A stretch of 13,886 nt of DNA from positions 1 to 13,886 of the forward strand of contig JBCDIQ010000123.1 of NCBI GenBank assembly GCA_039024295.1, written 5' to 3'. The notes below the pieces were generated by a model, which made no database searches, was not told the DNA's origin, and saw only the letters and a program-made list of their open reading frames with translations. The translations under genes were made by a program, and so were the position numbers. Each line of letters starts with the position of its first letter. The stretch's first letter is position 1. Shown here in pieces: positions 7,567 through 13,886 of the stretch. The stretch comes from JBCDIQ01 sp039024295 (lineage in GTDB: Bacteria > Bacteroidota > Bacteroidia > J057).

Positions 7567-8904
7567 CTACTGCTCCACCGCTACCTCATATTTCCAAAGG
7601 GATTTACCGGTCTTATCAAAAATTTCCAGCACCAGGGTTCTCTCCTTTCGGGGACCTTCAATGGTCATGATCCCAAAATTGTGCTGCCCCACCTGAGAGC
7701 CTGGAACCCTGAGTGCATTGGGTTCTTTTTCAGCATCATAAGCCCGGGCCGTCAAAGAGGAGACTGTAAAGTCGTAAATGGTAATCCCATTTTTTTCATA
7801 CTTGGAAAGCTCTGAATGATGACGGTCTCCTGTGAGGAATATGACATTCTTTATCCCTTCGGTTGCAATGGTATTCAGAATATACTGACGCTCTGCAGGG
7901 GCGATGTTGGCGTAGTTTTCATACTTATCAACAGTATTGATGAGCTGGCCTCCCATGCAAACAAATTTAAACTTGGAGGTAGAACTGATCAGGGCATCAA
8001 TGAGCCATTGAAGCTGCTCTTCGCCCAGTATGCTACGGGTCTGCGTTTTTTTGTCATTAGGGTCACGGAAATAGCGGTTATCCAACAAGAAAAATTCTGC
8101 ATCTCCCCATACAAAAGAAGTGGTCACCCCTTTTTTACCATTTACGCCGTAGGAAGGATTGGCCCAAAAGTGCTGGAATGTTTCCCAGGCAATGTCTTTT
8201 GCGCGGTAGCTTCGGTCGCTGTTGTTGGGTCCATAATCATGGTCGTCCCAGACTGCGTAATGTGCTGTGCTGCCCAATAGGGCTTGCATCTCCTCGGTCT
8301 TGCGGGAGTGGGAGTACCGATGGTACCAACCTGTTCTTGTCCACCAGTCCGGTTCACGGGAATACACATTATCTCCCAACCAAAGCATCATGTCGGGCCT
8401 TTTTTCGTGGATGGAGGTGTAGATGACAGGATCTCCTCCATAGGGCTTCCCCTTGCGGTCGTAAATGGAATCGTTGATGTAGGAGCAGCTTCCCAGCGCA
8501 ATTTTCATGGTTGGCGGTTCTTCCCGGTACTTCCAGTTGGGCGGGGTTTGGAAGGTGGTAGGATAAGGCCGCTTAACCGGGCTTCCATTTATAAAAAGGG
8601 TGTAATCATACGTGAGCCCCGGCTGAACTTTATTAGCAAGCAAATGCGCTGCATACGCCTCTTCTTCGGTGGTGTTGTAGGCATTGGTTTTGAATACAGG
8701 TCCTTTAGGATTTTGGGCCTGGTACTCTATATGAACGGTAGCAGGAATACGCGTCTGAACCCACAGCATCACTTCCCGCATTTCACAATACCCCACCATG
8801 GGACCGGCTTGCAGGTAGGTCGCAGGGTTGGGTTTTCTTTTCTGACCAAATGACTGACCTATCAGGAGAATAACCAAAAGGAAGGTAAACGTGATTCTTT
8901 TCAT
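7567..8904 (-). CDS. Secreted PhoD-like metallophosphatase (alkaline phosphatase D family)
   Basis: A 445-residue exported protein with a Sec signal peptide (hydrophobic 6-18, probable cleavage after QSFG at 17-20), so it acts in the periplasm or outside the cell. Residues about 28-120 form the Fibronectin-III-like N domain of PhoD and purple-acid-phosphatase-like proteins. The catalytic alpha/beta metallophosphatase domain runs from about 132, with ALGSCSY (136-142), the metal-binding WLGDNVYS (175-182), the hallmark VWDDHDYGPNNSD (218-230) and LTGDRHHSE (357-365). The family hydrolyses phosphomonoesters and phosphodiesters with Ca/Fe-type centres; the substrate here cannot be read from sequence. 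It is convergent with ppk1, so the link to phosphate supply is thematic, not operonic. It diverges from the exonuclease gene across 154 bases. Confidence 0.9.
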   Translation of the reverse strand: MKRITFTFLLVILLIGQSFGQKRKPNPATYLQAGPMVGYCEMREVMLWVQTRIPATVHIEYQAQNPKGPVFKTNAYNTTEEEAYAAHLLANKVQPGLTYDYTLFINGSPVKRPYPTTFQTPPNWKYREEPPTMKIALGSCSYINDSIYDRKGKPYGGDPVIYTSIHEKRPDMMLWLGDNVYSREPDWWTRTGWYHRYSHSRKTEEMQALLGSTAHYAVWDDHDYGPNNSDRSYRAKDIAWETFQHFWANPSYGVNGKKGVTTSFVWGDAEFFLLDNRYFRDPNDKKTQTRSILGEEQLQWLIDALISSTSKFKFVCMGGQLINTVDKYENYANIAPAERQYILNTIATEGIKNVIFLTGDRHHSELSKYEKNGITIYDFTVSSLTARAYDAEKEPNALRVPGSQVGQHNFGIMTIEGPRKERTLVLEIFDKTGKSLWKYEVAVEQ

Positions 8905-8967
8905 GAGATGGAGTTGATATTGGGAGGGAAAATTACAATTTGGCCAGACAATCCAGCACCTTTTTTA

Positions 8968-8975
8968 TACATTTA
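8968..8975 (+). promoter_or_regulatory. Weak promoter-like box upstream of the exonuclease gene
   Basis: TACATTTA fits the TAnnTTTR -7 pattern, with TTTG at 8938-8941 at a longer than usual spacing of 26 bases. It lies in the 154-base divergent gap between the phosphatase and exonuclease genes, 83 bases before the exonuclease ATG. Nothing else in that gap was recognised apart from the CCTA repeat. Confidence 0.18.
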
Positions 8976-9029
8976 AACAAAAGATAACACAAAATCGGCA
9001 GGCCCGTTTCTCAACACCCCCGACCTAAA

Positions 9030-9058
9030 AGCTACCCCCTAACACCTAACAGCTTCCT
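9030..9058 (+). repeat. CCTA-rich short repeat directly before a start codon
   Basis: AGCTACCCCCTAACACCTAA runs into CAGCTTCCT just before the ATG of the exonuclease gene. CACCTAACAGCTTCC matches CACCTAATAGCTTTCC on the minus strand before the small membrane protein (4656-4692), differing by one substitution and one inserted T. Confidence 0.55.
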
Positions 9059-9670
9059 ATGCATTACCTCGTCCTTGACCTTGAAATGACCGGCACTGAA
9101 CCTGGATGGCATGAGATCATTCAAATAGGTGCTGTGTTATACGATTCTACCTGGAAAGAGCTAGGGAGATTCCTTGAGAATGTATATCCTGAAAATGAAG
9201 AGAGTTTTTCTATCCCTGCCCAGCGGGTTCACGACTTGAGCATGGAAGACCTGGAGGACGCCCCCATGGTTCATGAAGTGTTGGATCAGTTTGAAGCCTG
9301 GGTGAAGGATACCCTTCACCTTCGGGAGGGAGACCGGGAGGCCCGGAATGTATTACGCAGCATCGTGATCGGTGGACAAAGTGTAATGTATGACCTGAAT
9401 TTCCTGAGATTTGCCTATCGGGAAGAAAACCGGGAATGGCTCTTTTCCTTTAACATCCTTGACCTACACAACCTTTCGTATTTCCTGTTCGAAATTCTAA
9501 AGGCAAATGGACAGGAAGTTCCCAGAAAGCGAAGCCTTGGGGCCATTGCGGCATACTTTGGGCATGAACGAGCAGGAGAAACCCACAATGCACTTGAAGA
9601 TTCCCTATTGACCGGTGCCTGTCTAAAAGAGGTCATGGCTTATGTGGATCGCCTAAAATTGGCCCCTTGA
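9059..9670 (+). CDS. DEDDh 3'-5' exonuclease (DnaQ/oligoribonuclease-like)
   Basis: A 203-residue cytoplasmic nuclease of the RNase T/DnaQ superfamily, using two metal ions to remove nucleotides from 3' ends. All acidic and His ligands are visible: Asp7 and Glu9 in VLDLEMTGTEP, Asp112 in GQSVMYDLNFL, His176 and Asp181 in ETHNALEDSLLTG. The His-x4-Asp spacing makes it DEDDh type. LDLEMTG resembles oligoribonuclease, but the ExoII region reads more like DnaQ epsilon-type enzymes, so I do not assign orn or dnaQ. There is no polymerase, GIY-YIG or BRCT extension; the protein is a lone exonuclease domain. ATG at 9059 follows directly on a CCTA-rich repeat. Its TGA (9668-9670) abuts the stop codon of the opposing metallopeptidase gene with no intervening base. 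Confidence 0.88.
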   Translation: MHYLVLDLEMTGTEPGWHEIIQIGAVLYDSTWKELGRFLENVYPENEESFSIPAQRVHDLSMEDLEDAPMVHEVLDQFEAWVKDTLHLREGDREARNVLRSIVIGGQSVMYDLNFLRFAYREENREWLFSFNILDLHNLSYFLFEILKANGQEVPRKRSLGAIAAYFGHERAGETHNALEDSLLTGACLKEVMAYVDRLKLAP

Positions 9671-11305
9671 TTACTGTTTATAGGCAAGGTCAACGGGAAT
9701 GCCTGCAAAATCCAGTCGTTCTAAATCTGCCTTCAATTGAGGGGTCAGGGTCGAAAGCCTTCTGAGCCACAGGTCTGCCTTCACTTCATCTCCACTTCCC
9801 TGGATGCTAAGTACTTTTTTACACAATTTATAAACTGCGGTAGGCATGGCCTTGGGAAGCACCTGATAGACCCCTTGTTTGGGCAGATAGGTAACAGCTT
9901 TTTCCTGCAGCAAAAAATCAAGTGTCAAGTAGCTGGCTTTTGCATGAGCATGATTCAACCCAAACCGTAACCTCCTGAGGGTACTCCCCACAAACGTTTG
10001 GAAGAGTTCTTCCTCACCGATTCCTTTCAGTATGCCTTGATCTTGTAGCACAATGGCCGCATACAATCCAAGCGCATCTGCTTTTAGCTCTTCCATGACC
10101 AGTGCGTGTCTACCCATGGCGTTTCTTACGCGTGTTTTTCCATCGACCGTATATTGGTACCCAAGGCTATGTGCCATTTCGTGCAGCAGGGTAAGGGTTA
10201 AAAATGCATCAAAGGAAGAAGTCGCACTAGCAGAATCCAGCAACACCCTCATGGTAGGGAGAAGGATATGCTTGTGCTTGGCCTCCATCACATTGTACAG
10301 CAATATCCTTCGCGCACCAAAAGTTGTCTGCAACTCCTCATCTAGCGGCAAGCGCAGGGCAATAATTTTTGAACCTGCATTGGCAGCACCTTTTGCATAC
10401 AGCAAATTGTACACCCCTACCTGTTCTTTATTTGGGAGGGGCGTTGCGGAACCGAGGGACTGGGTAAGCTCATGATGAATTCGGGGAAAAGCCCTGCGGT
10501 ACAGATTCAGGAGGGCTTCCCATTCGGGCATCCGATGGATGACCAATGCCATGTGGCTTTTTTTAAGGCCAAATAATTTATCTTCTTCCACGTCCATAGG
10601 ACCGATAATGAGGTCCAGATCGTTGGAGGGGTGGGTTATCCAGGTGCCAAATCCCTGGGAGAAGTCTCCCAGGCGAAAAGCTTCGGAACGTTGAATGAGG
10701 TATTGTTTTAGGAAGGTATCTTTACTAACAAAAGCCCCTTTCTGCATCTGCCAAATAATCCGGGCATAACTTTCCTGGTACCTGATGTGGTAGGGCGTAG
10801 ATACAAGCTCGCCATCTGCCTGGCGGTGAACCACTGACCAAGGGCTCCACTTTCCCTCATCAGGACTTTGAATAAACTGTTGAGGCGTAAGGTCCGCCGG
10901 ATAAAATGCGGCACCTGCTGGTCGTGGTTTGGTGCCGGCAAGCACAGGGCTAAACCCATCTAGCCGGTTATATGGGCCATAATTCAACTGTACAAGTCGA
11001 CGGAGGGATACACTATTCGGAAGGGTGTCCAAGAGGTGGGGGAGCTTGTGATAAGACTCCTGCTGAAACAGGGTATCTATTTCGTTTGAGGCAGCTTGTA
11101 AATGTTGAAAAACACGTTTTAGCTGGGGAGTCAGTTGATCTTGTCCTGGACGAAGGTCCAACCAATAGTATTTTTCCAGTAAAGGGGCATACAGATCGTC
11201 CTTTTCCGGGGCACTGTTACTGGTGGTACAGCCATAGATAAGCATACAGCAACTCAAACAAACCCCTAAAAATAGCACAATCCAGGCCGCTTGATGCTGT
11301 TTCAT
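9671..11305 (-). CDS. M49 (dipeptidyl-peptidase III)-like zinc metallopeptidase lipoprotein
   Basis: A 544-residue exported protein from the chosen ATG at 11305. It begins MKQHQAAWIVLFLGVCLSCC and continues to MLIYGC, a lipoprotein-type signal. Cys26 is the likely lipidated residue, although Tyr at -2 is unusual for a lipobox. The zinc site is HEMAH (375-379), followed 26 residues later by EELKAD (405-410), whose first Glu would be the third ligand. GARRILLYNVMEAKHKHILLP (330-350) just before it is, from memory, typical of the Bacteroidota DPP III-like proteins often misnamed Zn-dependent hydrolase or dihydrofolate reductase. True DPP III uses HEXXGH, while this protein has plain HEXXH; substrate unknown. 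An ATG at 11479 would add 58 residues in front of the signal peptide. I reject it because the signal would be buried and a promoter-like element lies inside the extension. Confidence 0.78.
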   Translation of the reverse strand: MKQHQAAWIVLFLGVCLSCCMLIYGCTTSNSAPEKDDLYAPLLEKYYWLDLRPGQDQLTPQLKRVFQHLQAASNEIDTLFQQESYHKLPHLLDTLPNSVSLRRLVQLNYGPYNRLDGFSPVLAGTKPRPAGAAFYPADLTPQQFIQSPDEGKWSPWSVVHRQADGELVSTPYHIRYQESYARIIWQMQKGAFVSKDTFLKQYLIQRSEAFRLGDFSQGFGTWITHPSNDLDLIIGPMDVEEDKLFGLKKSHMALVIHRMPEWEALLNLYRRAFPRIHHELTQSLGSATPLPNKEQVGVYNLLYAKGAANAGSKIIALRLPLDEELQTTFGARRILLYNVMEAKHKHILLPTMRVLLDSASATSSFDAFLTLTLLHEMAHSLGYQYTVDGKTRVRNAMGRHALVMEELKADALGLYAAIVLQDQGILKGIGEEELFQTFVGSTLRRLRFGLNHAHAKASYLTLDFLLQEKAVTYLPKQGVYQVLPKAMPTAVYKLCKKVLSIQGSGDEVKADLWLRRLSTLTPQLKADLERLDFAGIPVDLAYKQ

Positions 11306-11328
11306 TGAAATACGAGGTTGGAGAAAGG

Positions 11329-11360
11329 TAAATATACTTTTTTTCCGGGTATCGAATAAA
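11329..11360 (-). promoter_or_regulatory. Promoter-like element of the metallopeptidase gene
   Basis: On the minus strand, TTTA (11360-11357), 20 bases, then TATATTTA followed by CC (11336-11329), ending 23 bases before the ATG at 11305. It resembles TTTG-N20-TAnnTTTG and is nearly identical to the element before ppgK. It supports the 11305 start. Confidence 0.4.
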
Positions 11361-11460
11361 TTTTTGATGGGACAAGCTAAGCGAATGGATTTCGAGGATG
11401 GGTAACTGTGATCCTGCAGAAATAGGTTGAGGGTCGGCCAGTATTTTAGCTGCCGAAAGA

Positions 11461-11491
11461 TGTGCTTTTCTGGAAGCATTCTTTATATTTG
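11461..11491 (+). promoter_or_regulatory. Promoter-like element of the fatty-acid hydroxylase gene
   Basis: TATATTTG (11484-11491) is an exact match to the Bacteroidota -7 consensus TAnnTTTG and lies 32 bases before the ATG. The -33 side is weak (TGTG at 11461-11464, 19 bases upstream). Confidence 0.45.
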
Positions 11492-11523
11492 GGCAGTAGA
11501 AACAATTAAAAACTTTTCCACCC

Positions 11524-12186
11524 ATGACTAATGATCCGGAGAACAGAGGAAAAAAGAAGTTGTTTGACAATCCCGTATTGGAACTACTTACCAAATCCTC
11601 TCCTACCGTAATTTTGGGAACCTATCTCCCTTTGATCGGTGCCATGATTTTTTATGCATACTACCAAGGGTATGTTGAAGGCGTGCAGCAAGGCCTAATT
11701 TGGTTTGGCGCGGCCCTGTTAACATGGACCTTTTTTGAGTACATACTTCACCGCTTCCTGTTTCACCTCATGGAAGATCACCCGAAGTATCACCGCGTAT
11801 ACTACATGCTTCACGGAATCCACCATGACTTTCCGCGTGACCCTAACCGTTTGTTTATGCCCCCGGTGGCTGGTCTAACCCTGGCATTTATTTTTTACGT
11901 GGTTTTCTATCTAACGATTGGAACCAAAGTGTACATCTTCCTCCCAGGTTTTGTCATGGGATATGTGATGTATACCATGGTACATTATAGCATGCATCGG
12001 TTTAAGCCGCCCCGGTTCTTGGAACCTCTCTGGAGACACCACCACTTGCATCACTACAAATACAGTGAAAAAGGATTTGGCGTTTCCTCTATGATTTGGG
12101 ACCATGTATTTAGAACTATGCCTCCTGAGCAGAAAAAGACCAAAAAGACTGGGGTCAAAGTCGGTTCTGACAACAAAGCTGCTTAA
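11524..12186 (+). CDS. Fatty-acid/sphingolipid hydroxylase (sterol desaturase superfamily)
   Basis: A 220-residue integral membrane di-iron hydroxylase resembling yeast Scs7 and mammalian FA2H without the cytochrome b5 domain. The histidine clusters that bind the metals are all present: HRFLFH (76-81), HGIHH (97-101), HYSMH (154-158) and HHHLHH (172-177). Hydrophobic helices lie at about 28-47, 55-72, 114-132 and 136-153, and the C-terminal tail is short and Lys-rich. The family 2-hydroxylates fatty acyl chains. Several Bacteroidota make sphingolipids and hydroxylated lipids, so acyl-chain hydroxylation in the inner membrane is likely; the actual substrate is inference. ATG at 11524 follows a good -7 promoter box, and the gene is monocistronic, ending in a bidirectional terminator shared with convergent ppgK. 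The electron donor is not encoded nearby. Confidence 0.9.
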   Translation: MTNDPENRGKKKLFDNPVLELLTKSSPTVILGTYLPLIGAMIFYAYYQGYVEGVQQGLIWFGAALLTWTFFEYILHRFLFHLMEDHPKYHRVYYMLHGIHHDFPRDPNRLFMPPVAGLTLAFIFYVVFYLTIGTKVYIFLPGFVMGYVMYTMVHYSMHRFKPPRFLEPLWRHHHLHHYKYSEKGFGVSSMIWDHVFRTMPPEQKKTKKTGVKVGSDNKAA

Positions 12187-12203
12187 CCCCCAGCATTAAA
12201 AAT

Positions 12204-12237
12204 AAAAAACGCAGGCCCAAACGGTCTGCGTTTTTTT
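12204..12237. terminator. Bidirectional rho-independent terminator
   Basis: Arms at 12210-12217 (CGCAGGCC) and 12223-12230 (GGTCTGCG) around CAAAC, flanked by A6 (12204-12209) and T7 (12231-12237). In plus-strand RNA the odd pair is G-U and the tail is U7. In minus-strand RNA it is a C-A mismatch with a U6 tail. It lies between the convergent hydroxylase and ppgK genes and can serve both. Confidence 0.92.
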
Positions 12238-12254
12238 GATATATGTTCTGCGGA

Positions 12255-13004
12255 TTATTTCTGCTTAACCAATTCCAGGCTCCCACAAACCGCTGCGCCA
12301 ATGATTCCTGCATTGTTGCGCTCTTGTGCCGCTTTTACTTTAGCCTTCACCGTGAGGACATGTTCAAATTTATCCAGCCGCTTGCTGGTGCCTCCTCCTA
12401 TGATGAATAACTCAGGAAAAAGTAAGGCTTCCAATCGTTTGAGGTAAGCATTGAAATTCTTTCCCCATGCTTCCCAGTCCAGGTCCAGGCGTTTACGGGC
12501 AGCATCTGAGGCGATTAACTCTGCATCGCCACCTTTAAGGATGATATGGCCCAATTCAGAATTAGGAAACAGGTTTCCATTGTAAAATAAGGCGGTACCC
12601 AACCCTGTACCTACTGTTACCAGCATCACAGCTCCTTTCTGACCTTTGCCGGCACCAAAGTGAATTTCCGCCAGCCCGGCTGCATCTGCATCGTTTACCA
12701 CCTTCACTGGGCAGCCCGTTGCGTGACTGAAGGTGGCTGCAACATCGGTTCCAATCCAGGATTTGTCTATGTTGGCCGCAGTTCTGGCCACCCCTTGCTG
12801 AATCGCTGCGGGAAACCCTACCCCAATGGGGCCCTTCCATTTAAAGTGCTTAGCCAGTTGTCTTACGACCTTTGCAATGGCATTCGGATCAGCGGGTTGA
12901 GGAGTCGGTATCCGGTGACGTTCCGTGAGCATTTCCCCCGTTTTGATGTTTACAGGCGCGCCCTTAACCCCTGAGCCGCCAACATCTATTCCTAATACTT
13001 CCAT
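12255..13004 (-). CDS. ppgK: Polyphosphate glucokinase, ROK family
   Basis: Phosphorylates glucose to glucose 6-phosphate with polyphosphate (and in some members ATP) as donor; cytoplasmic. At 249 residues it has the usual PPGK length. The ATPase-fold phosphate-binding motif GIDVGGSGVKG lies at 5-15. RIPTPQPADP (31-40) resembles the TPxPATP segment characteristic of PPGK and rare in other ROK kinases. KSWIGT (81-86), the catalytic Asp105 in NDADAAGLAE (104-113), TVGTGLGTALF (130-140) and PNSELGH (147-152), a sugar-contacting segment, follow. The zinc-binding cysteine motif of other ROK proteins is absent, as in actinobacterial PPGKs. It is convergent with the hydroxylase gene and diverges from the GNAT gene across 142 bases. 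A TTTA-N18-TATATTTA promoter-like element precedes it. Together with ppk1 in this window it implies that stored polyphosphate can feed glycolysis. Alternative: an ATP-dependent glucokinase of the same subfamily. Confidence 0.92.
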   Translation of the reverse strand: MEVLGIDVGGSGVKGAPVNIKTGEMLTERHRIPTPQPADPNAIAKVVRQLAKHFKWKGPIGVGFPAAIQQGVARTAANIDKSWIGTDVAATFSHATGCPVKVVNDADAAGLAEIHFGAGKGQKGAVMLVTVGTGLGTALFYNGNLFPNSELGHIILKGGDAELIASDAARKRLDLDWEAWGKNFNAYLKRLEALLFPELFIIGGGTSKRLDKFEHVLTVKAKVKAAQERNNAGIIGAAVCGSLELVKQK

Positions 13005-13046
13005 GTGCAGTTGTGGTGACTAAATGATCTTTTTGGTATCTGTTGG

Positions 13047-13076
13047 TAAATATAGCCAAATCTTTGGTGGCATAAA
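13047..13076 (-). promoter_or_regulatory. Promoter-like element of ppgK
   Basis: On the minus strand, TTTA (13076-13073), 18 bases, then TATATTTA followed by CC (13054-13047), ending 42 bases before the ATG. The -7-like box and its trailing CC are identical to those before the metallopeptidase gene. Confidence 0.35.
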
Positions 13077-13146
13077 CATACCAGATCAGCAAGTCTCTTA
13101 CGACAAAATCGGCCATTCCGTACTTAAATGGGTAAAATAACCTTTC

Positions 13147-13626
13147 ATGGAAATACGAGTCTACCACTGTTCTCATTTGCCAGAGGTGTTGAACCTTTCT
13201 GTCCGTGCCTGGGAACCAGTTTTTACCTCGATTAGAAATCAATTGCCTGCCAATGTATATGCCTTCTTTTACCCCGAAGGCTGGGAAAGCAGTCAACGAA
13301 CAGTTGTAGAAAAGGCCTGCAAGAATCCCGATCTTGAGGTTTGGGTAGCAGAGATTGAAAATATTCCAGCAGGCTTTGTGGCCATAAAACCTGACGAGGA
13401 ATCGAAGATGGGGGAAATCTACCTGATTGCTGTCGATCCGGTCCATCAGGGGAATGGCATTGCCAAGGCACTAGGAGATTTTGCCCTAAAAAGATTAAAA
13501 GACCTGGGAATGGAAGTCGTGATGGTCGAAACGGGGGGAGATCCTTGCCATGCGGCCGCCCGGAAAACCTATGAGAAGTTGGGGTTTCAGTTGCTGCCCA
13601 TTGCCCGGTATTTTCAGCATGTGTGA
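13147..13626 (+). CDS. GNAT-family N-acetyltransferase
   Basis: A 159-residue cytoplasmic acetyltransferase using acetyl-CoA. Motif A, the pyrophosphate-binding loop, is clear: IYLIAVDPVHQGNGIAKAL (91-109), with the Q-x-x-G-x-G/A pattern. The downstream HAAARKTYEKLGFQ (134-147) is the usual motif B helix and strand. A beta strand VWVAEIENIPAGFVAI (65-80) precedes motif A. The N-terminal part (up to about 60) defines the acceptor site and is not recognisable to me, so the substrate (small molecule, antibiotic, peptide or protein N-terminus) cannot be named. It diverges from ppgK. The only ribosome-site-like sequence is the AT-rich AAAATAACCTTTC before the ATG. It converges with the partial gene at the right edge, 19 bases apart. 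Confidence 0.88.
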   Translation: MEIRVYHCSHLPEVLNLSVRAWEPVFTSIRNQLPANVYAFFYPEGWESSQRTVVEKACKNPDLEVWVAEIENIPAGFVAIKPDEESKMGEIYLIAVDPVHQGNGIAKALGDFALKRLKDLGMEVVMVETGGDPCHAAARKTYEKLGFQLLPIARYFQHV

Positions 13627-13645
13627 TCAAGCAAGGTTTCTTCAT

Positions 13646-13886
13646 TTAGAAGTCCTTCTTCATGAATCGAATAACTTCTCTAAAACCTAGAAAGTCTTCC
13701 CCGTATTCCGCTCCTAAGCAGTCTACCAGTAGGTAGTCTAATGTTTCATACTCCTCCACACTAAACGTGTCATAGACCAAGGTGAGCCAGGTTATCTGTT
13801 CAAACAAATAGTACGCACCTTCGAAGTCTTGACAATCCCACTTTGCGTAATCTCCATCGGGACGTAAGTTCTCAAATTCTTTTCTA
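13646..13886 (-). CDS. 3' end of an unidentified acidic protein (partial)
   Basis: Not recognised. The minus strand is open from the right edge to a TAA at 13648-13646, giving the last 79 residues of a protein whose start lies outside the window. The piece is strongly acidic and aromatic (EGAYYLFEQITWLTLVYDTF, then EEYETLDYLLVDCLGAEYGE) and ends FRRVIRF-like as FREVIRFMKKDF. It contains two Cys and no visible catalytic motif or membrane helix, so it is probably a small soluble cytoplasmic protein. No long plus-strand frame competes here, and codon choice is compatible with its neighbours. Confidence 0.6.
   Translation of the reverse strand, partial: RKEFENLRPDGDYAKWDCQDFEGAYYLFEQITWLTLVYDTFSVEEYETLDYLLVDCLGAEYGEDFLGFREVIRFMKKDF

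Noticed and set aside
8284..8853. 189-codon plus-strand ORF opposite the PhoD-like gene (and a 154-codon one at 7816-8280)
   Set aside because: Antisense shadows of a clear metallophosphatase gene; no recognisable motif or signal of their own.
11306..11479. N-terminal extension of the metallopeptidase to an ATG at 11479
   Set aside because: It would bury the lipoprotein signal peptide 58 residues into the protein, and a promoter-like element (11329-11360) lies inside it.
5349..13004. A dedicated polyphosphate operon
   Set aside because: ppk1, the PhoD-like gene and ppgK are on different strands and separated by unrelated genes, so only functional proximity can be claimed.
12964..13446. 160-codon minus-strand ORF spanning the ppgK start and the GNAT gene
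   Set aside because: Overlaps two well-supported genes and the intergenic gap between them; no family features.

Overview
The window looks like chromosomal DNA of a Bacteroidota bacterium, probably from the Saprospiria/Cytophagia side of the phylum (the lineage is inference). The reasons are the lptC - small membrane protein - CNNM/CBS protein - PpiD-type foldase gene order, the type of LptC lipoprotein, promoter-like TAnnTTTG/TAnnTTTA elements in place of sigma70 boxes, and mostly unremarkable ribosome-binding sites. No rRNA, tRNA, CRISPR array, transposase or phage gene was seen.

Layout. Positions 1-897 are gene-poor. The first 180 bases are only about 28% G+C (51 of 180). They hold the 5' end of a minus-strand membrane or secreted protein that leaves the window. 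A cluster of four 17-18 nt palindromes follows at 435-571, and a strong terminator at 841-874. Positions 898-5291 (minus) look like an envelope-biogenesis operon: lptC, a small two-helix membrane protein, a CNNM/CBS/CorC-type transporter-like protein and a PpiD/SurA-type periplasmic foldase. Divergent from it is ppk1 (5349-7478, plus), convergent with a secreted PhoD-like metallophosphatase (7567-8904, minus). A DEDDh 3'-5' exonuclease (9059-9670, plus) abuts tail to tail, with no spacer, an M49-like zinc metallopeptidase lipoprotein (9671-11305, minus). Next come a fatty-acid/sphingolipid hydroxylase (11524-12186, plus), a bidirectional terminator, ppgK (12255-13004, minus), a GNAT acetyltransferase (13147-13626, plus) and the 3' end of an unrecognised acidic protein (13646-13886, minus).

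How they fit together. The minus-strand block serves outer-membrane assembly: LptC in LPS transport, PpiD in folding of exported proteins. The most coherent metabolic theme is phosphate. Polyphosphate kinase makes polyphosphate, the ROK-family polyphosphate glucokinase spends it to phosphorylate glucose, and a secreted PhoD-like phosphatase could release phosphate from esters. These three genes are not co-oriented and do not form an operon.

I do not see a convincing new defence or mobile system. The items most worth a second look are the palindrome cluster, a short sequence shared just in front of two start codons (4656-4692 and 9030-9058), matching promoter-like elements in front of three genes, and the edge genes that simple ORF finding misses.
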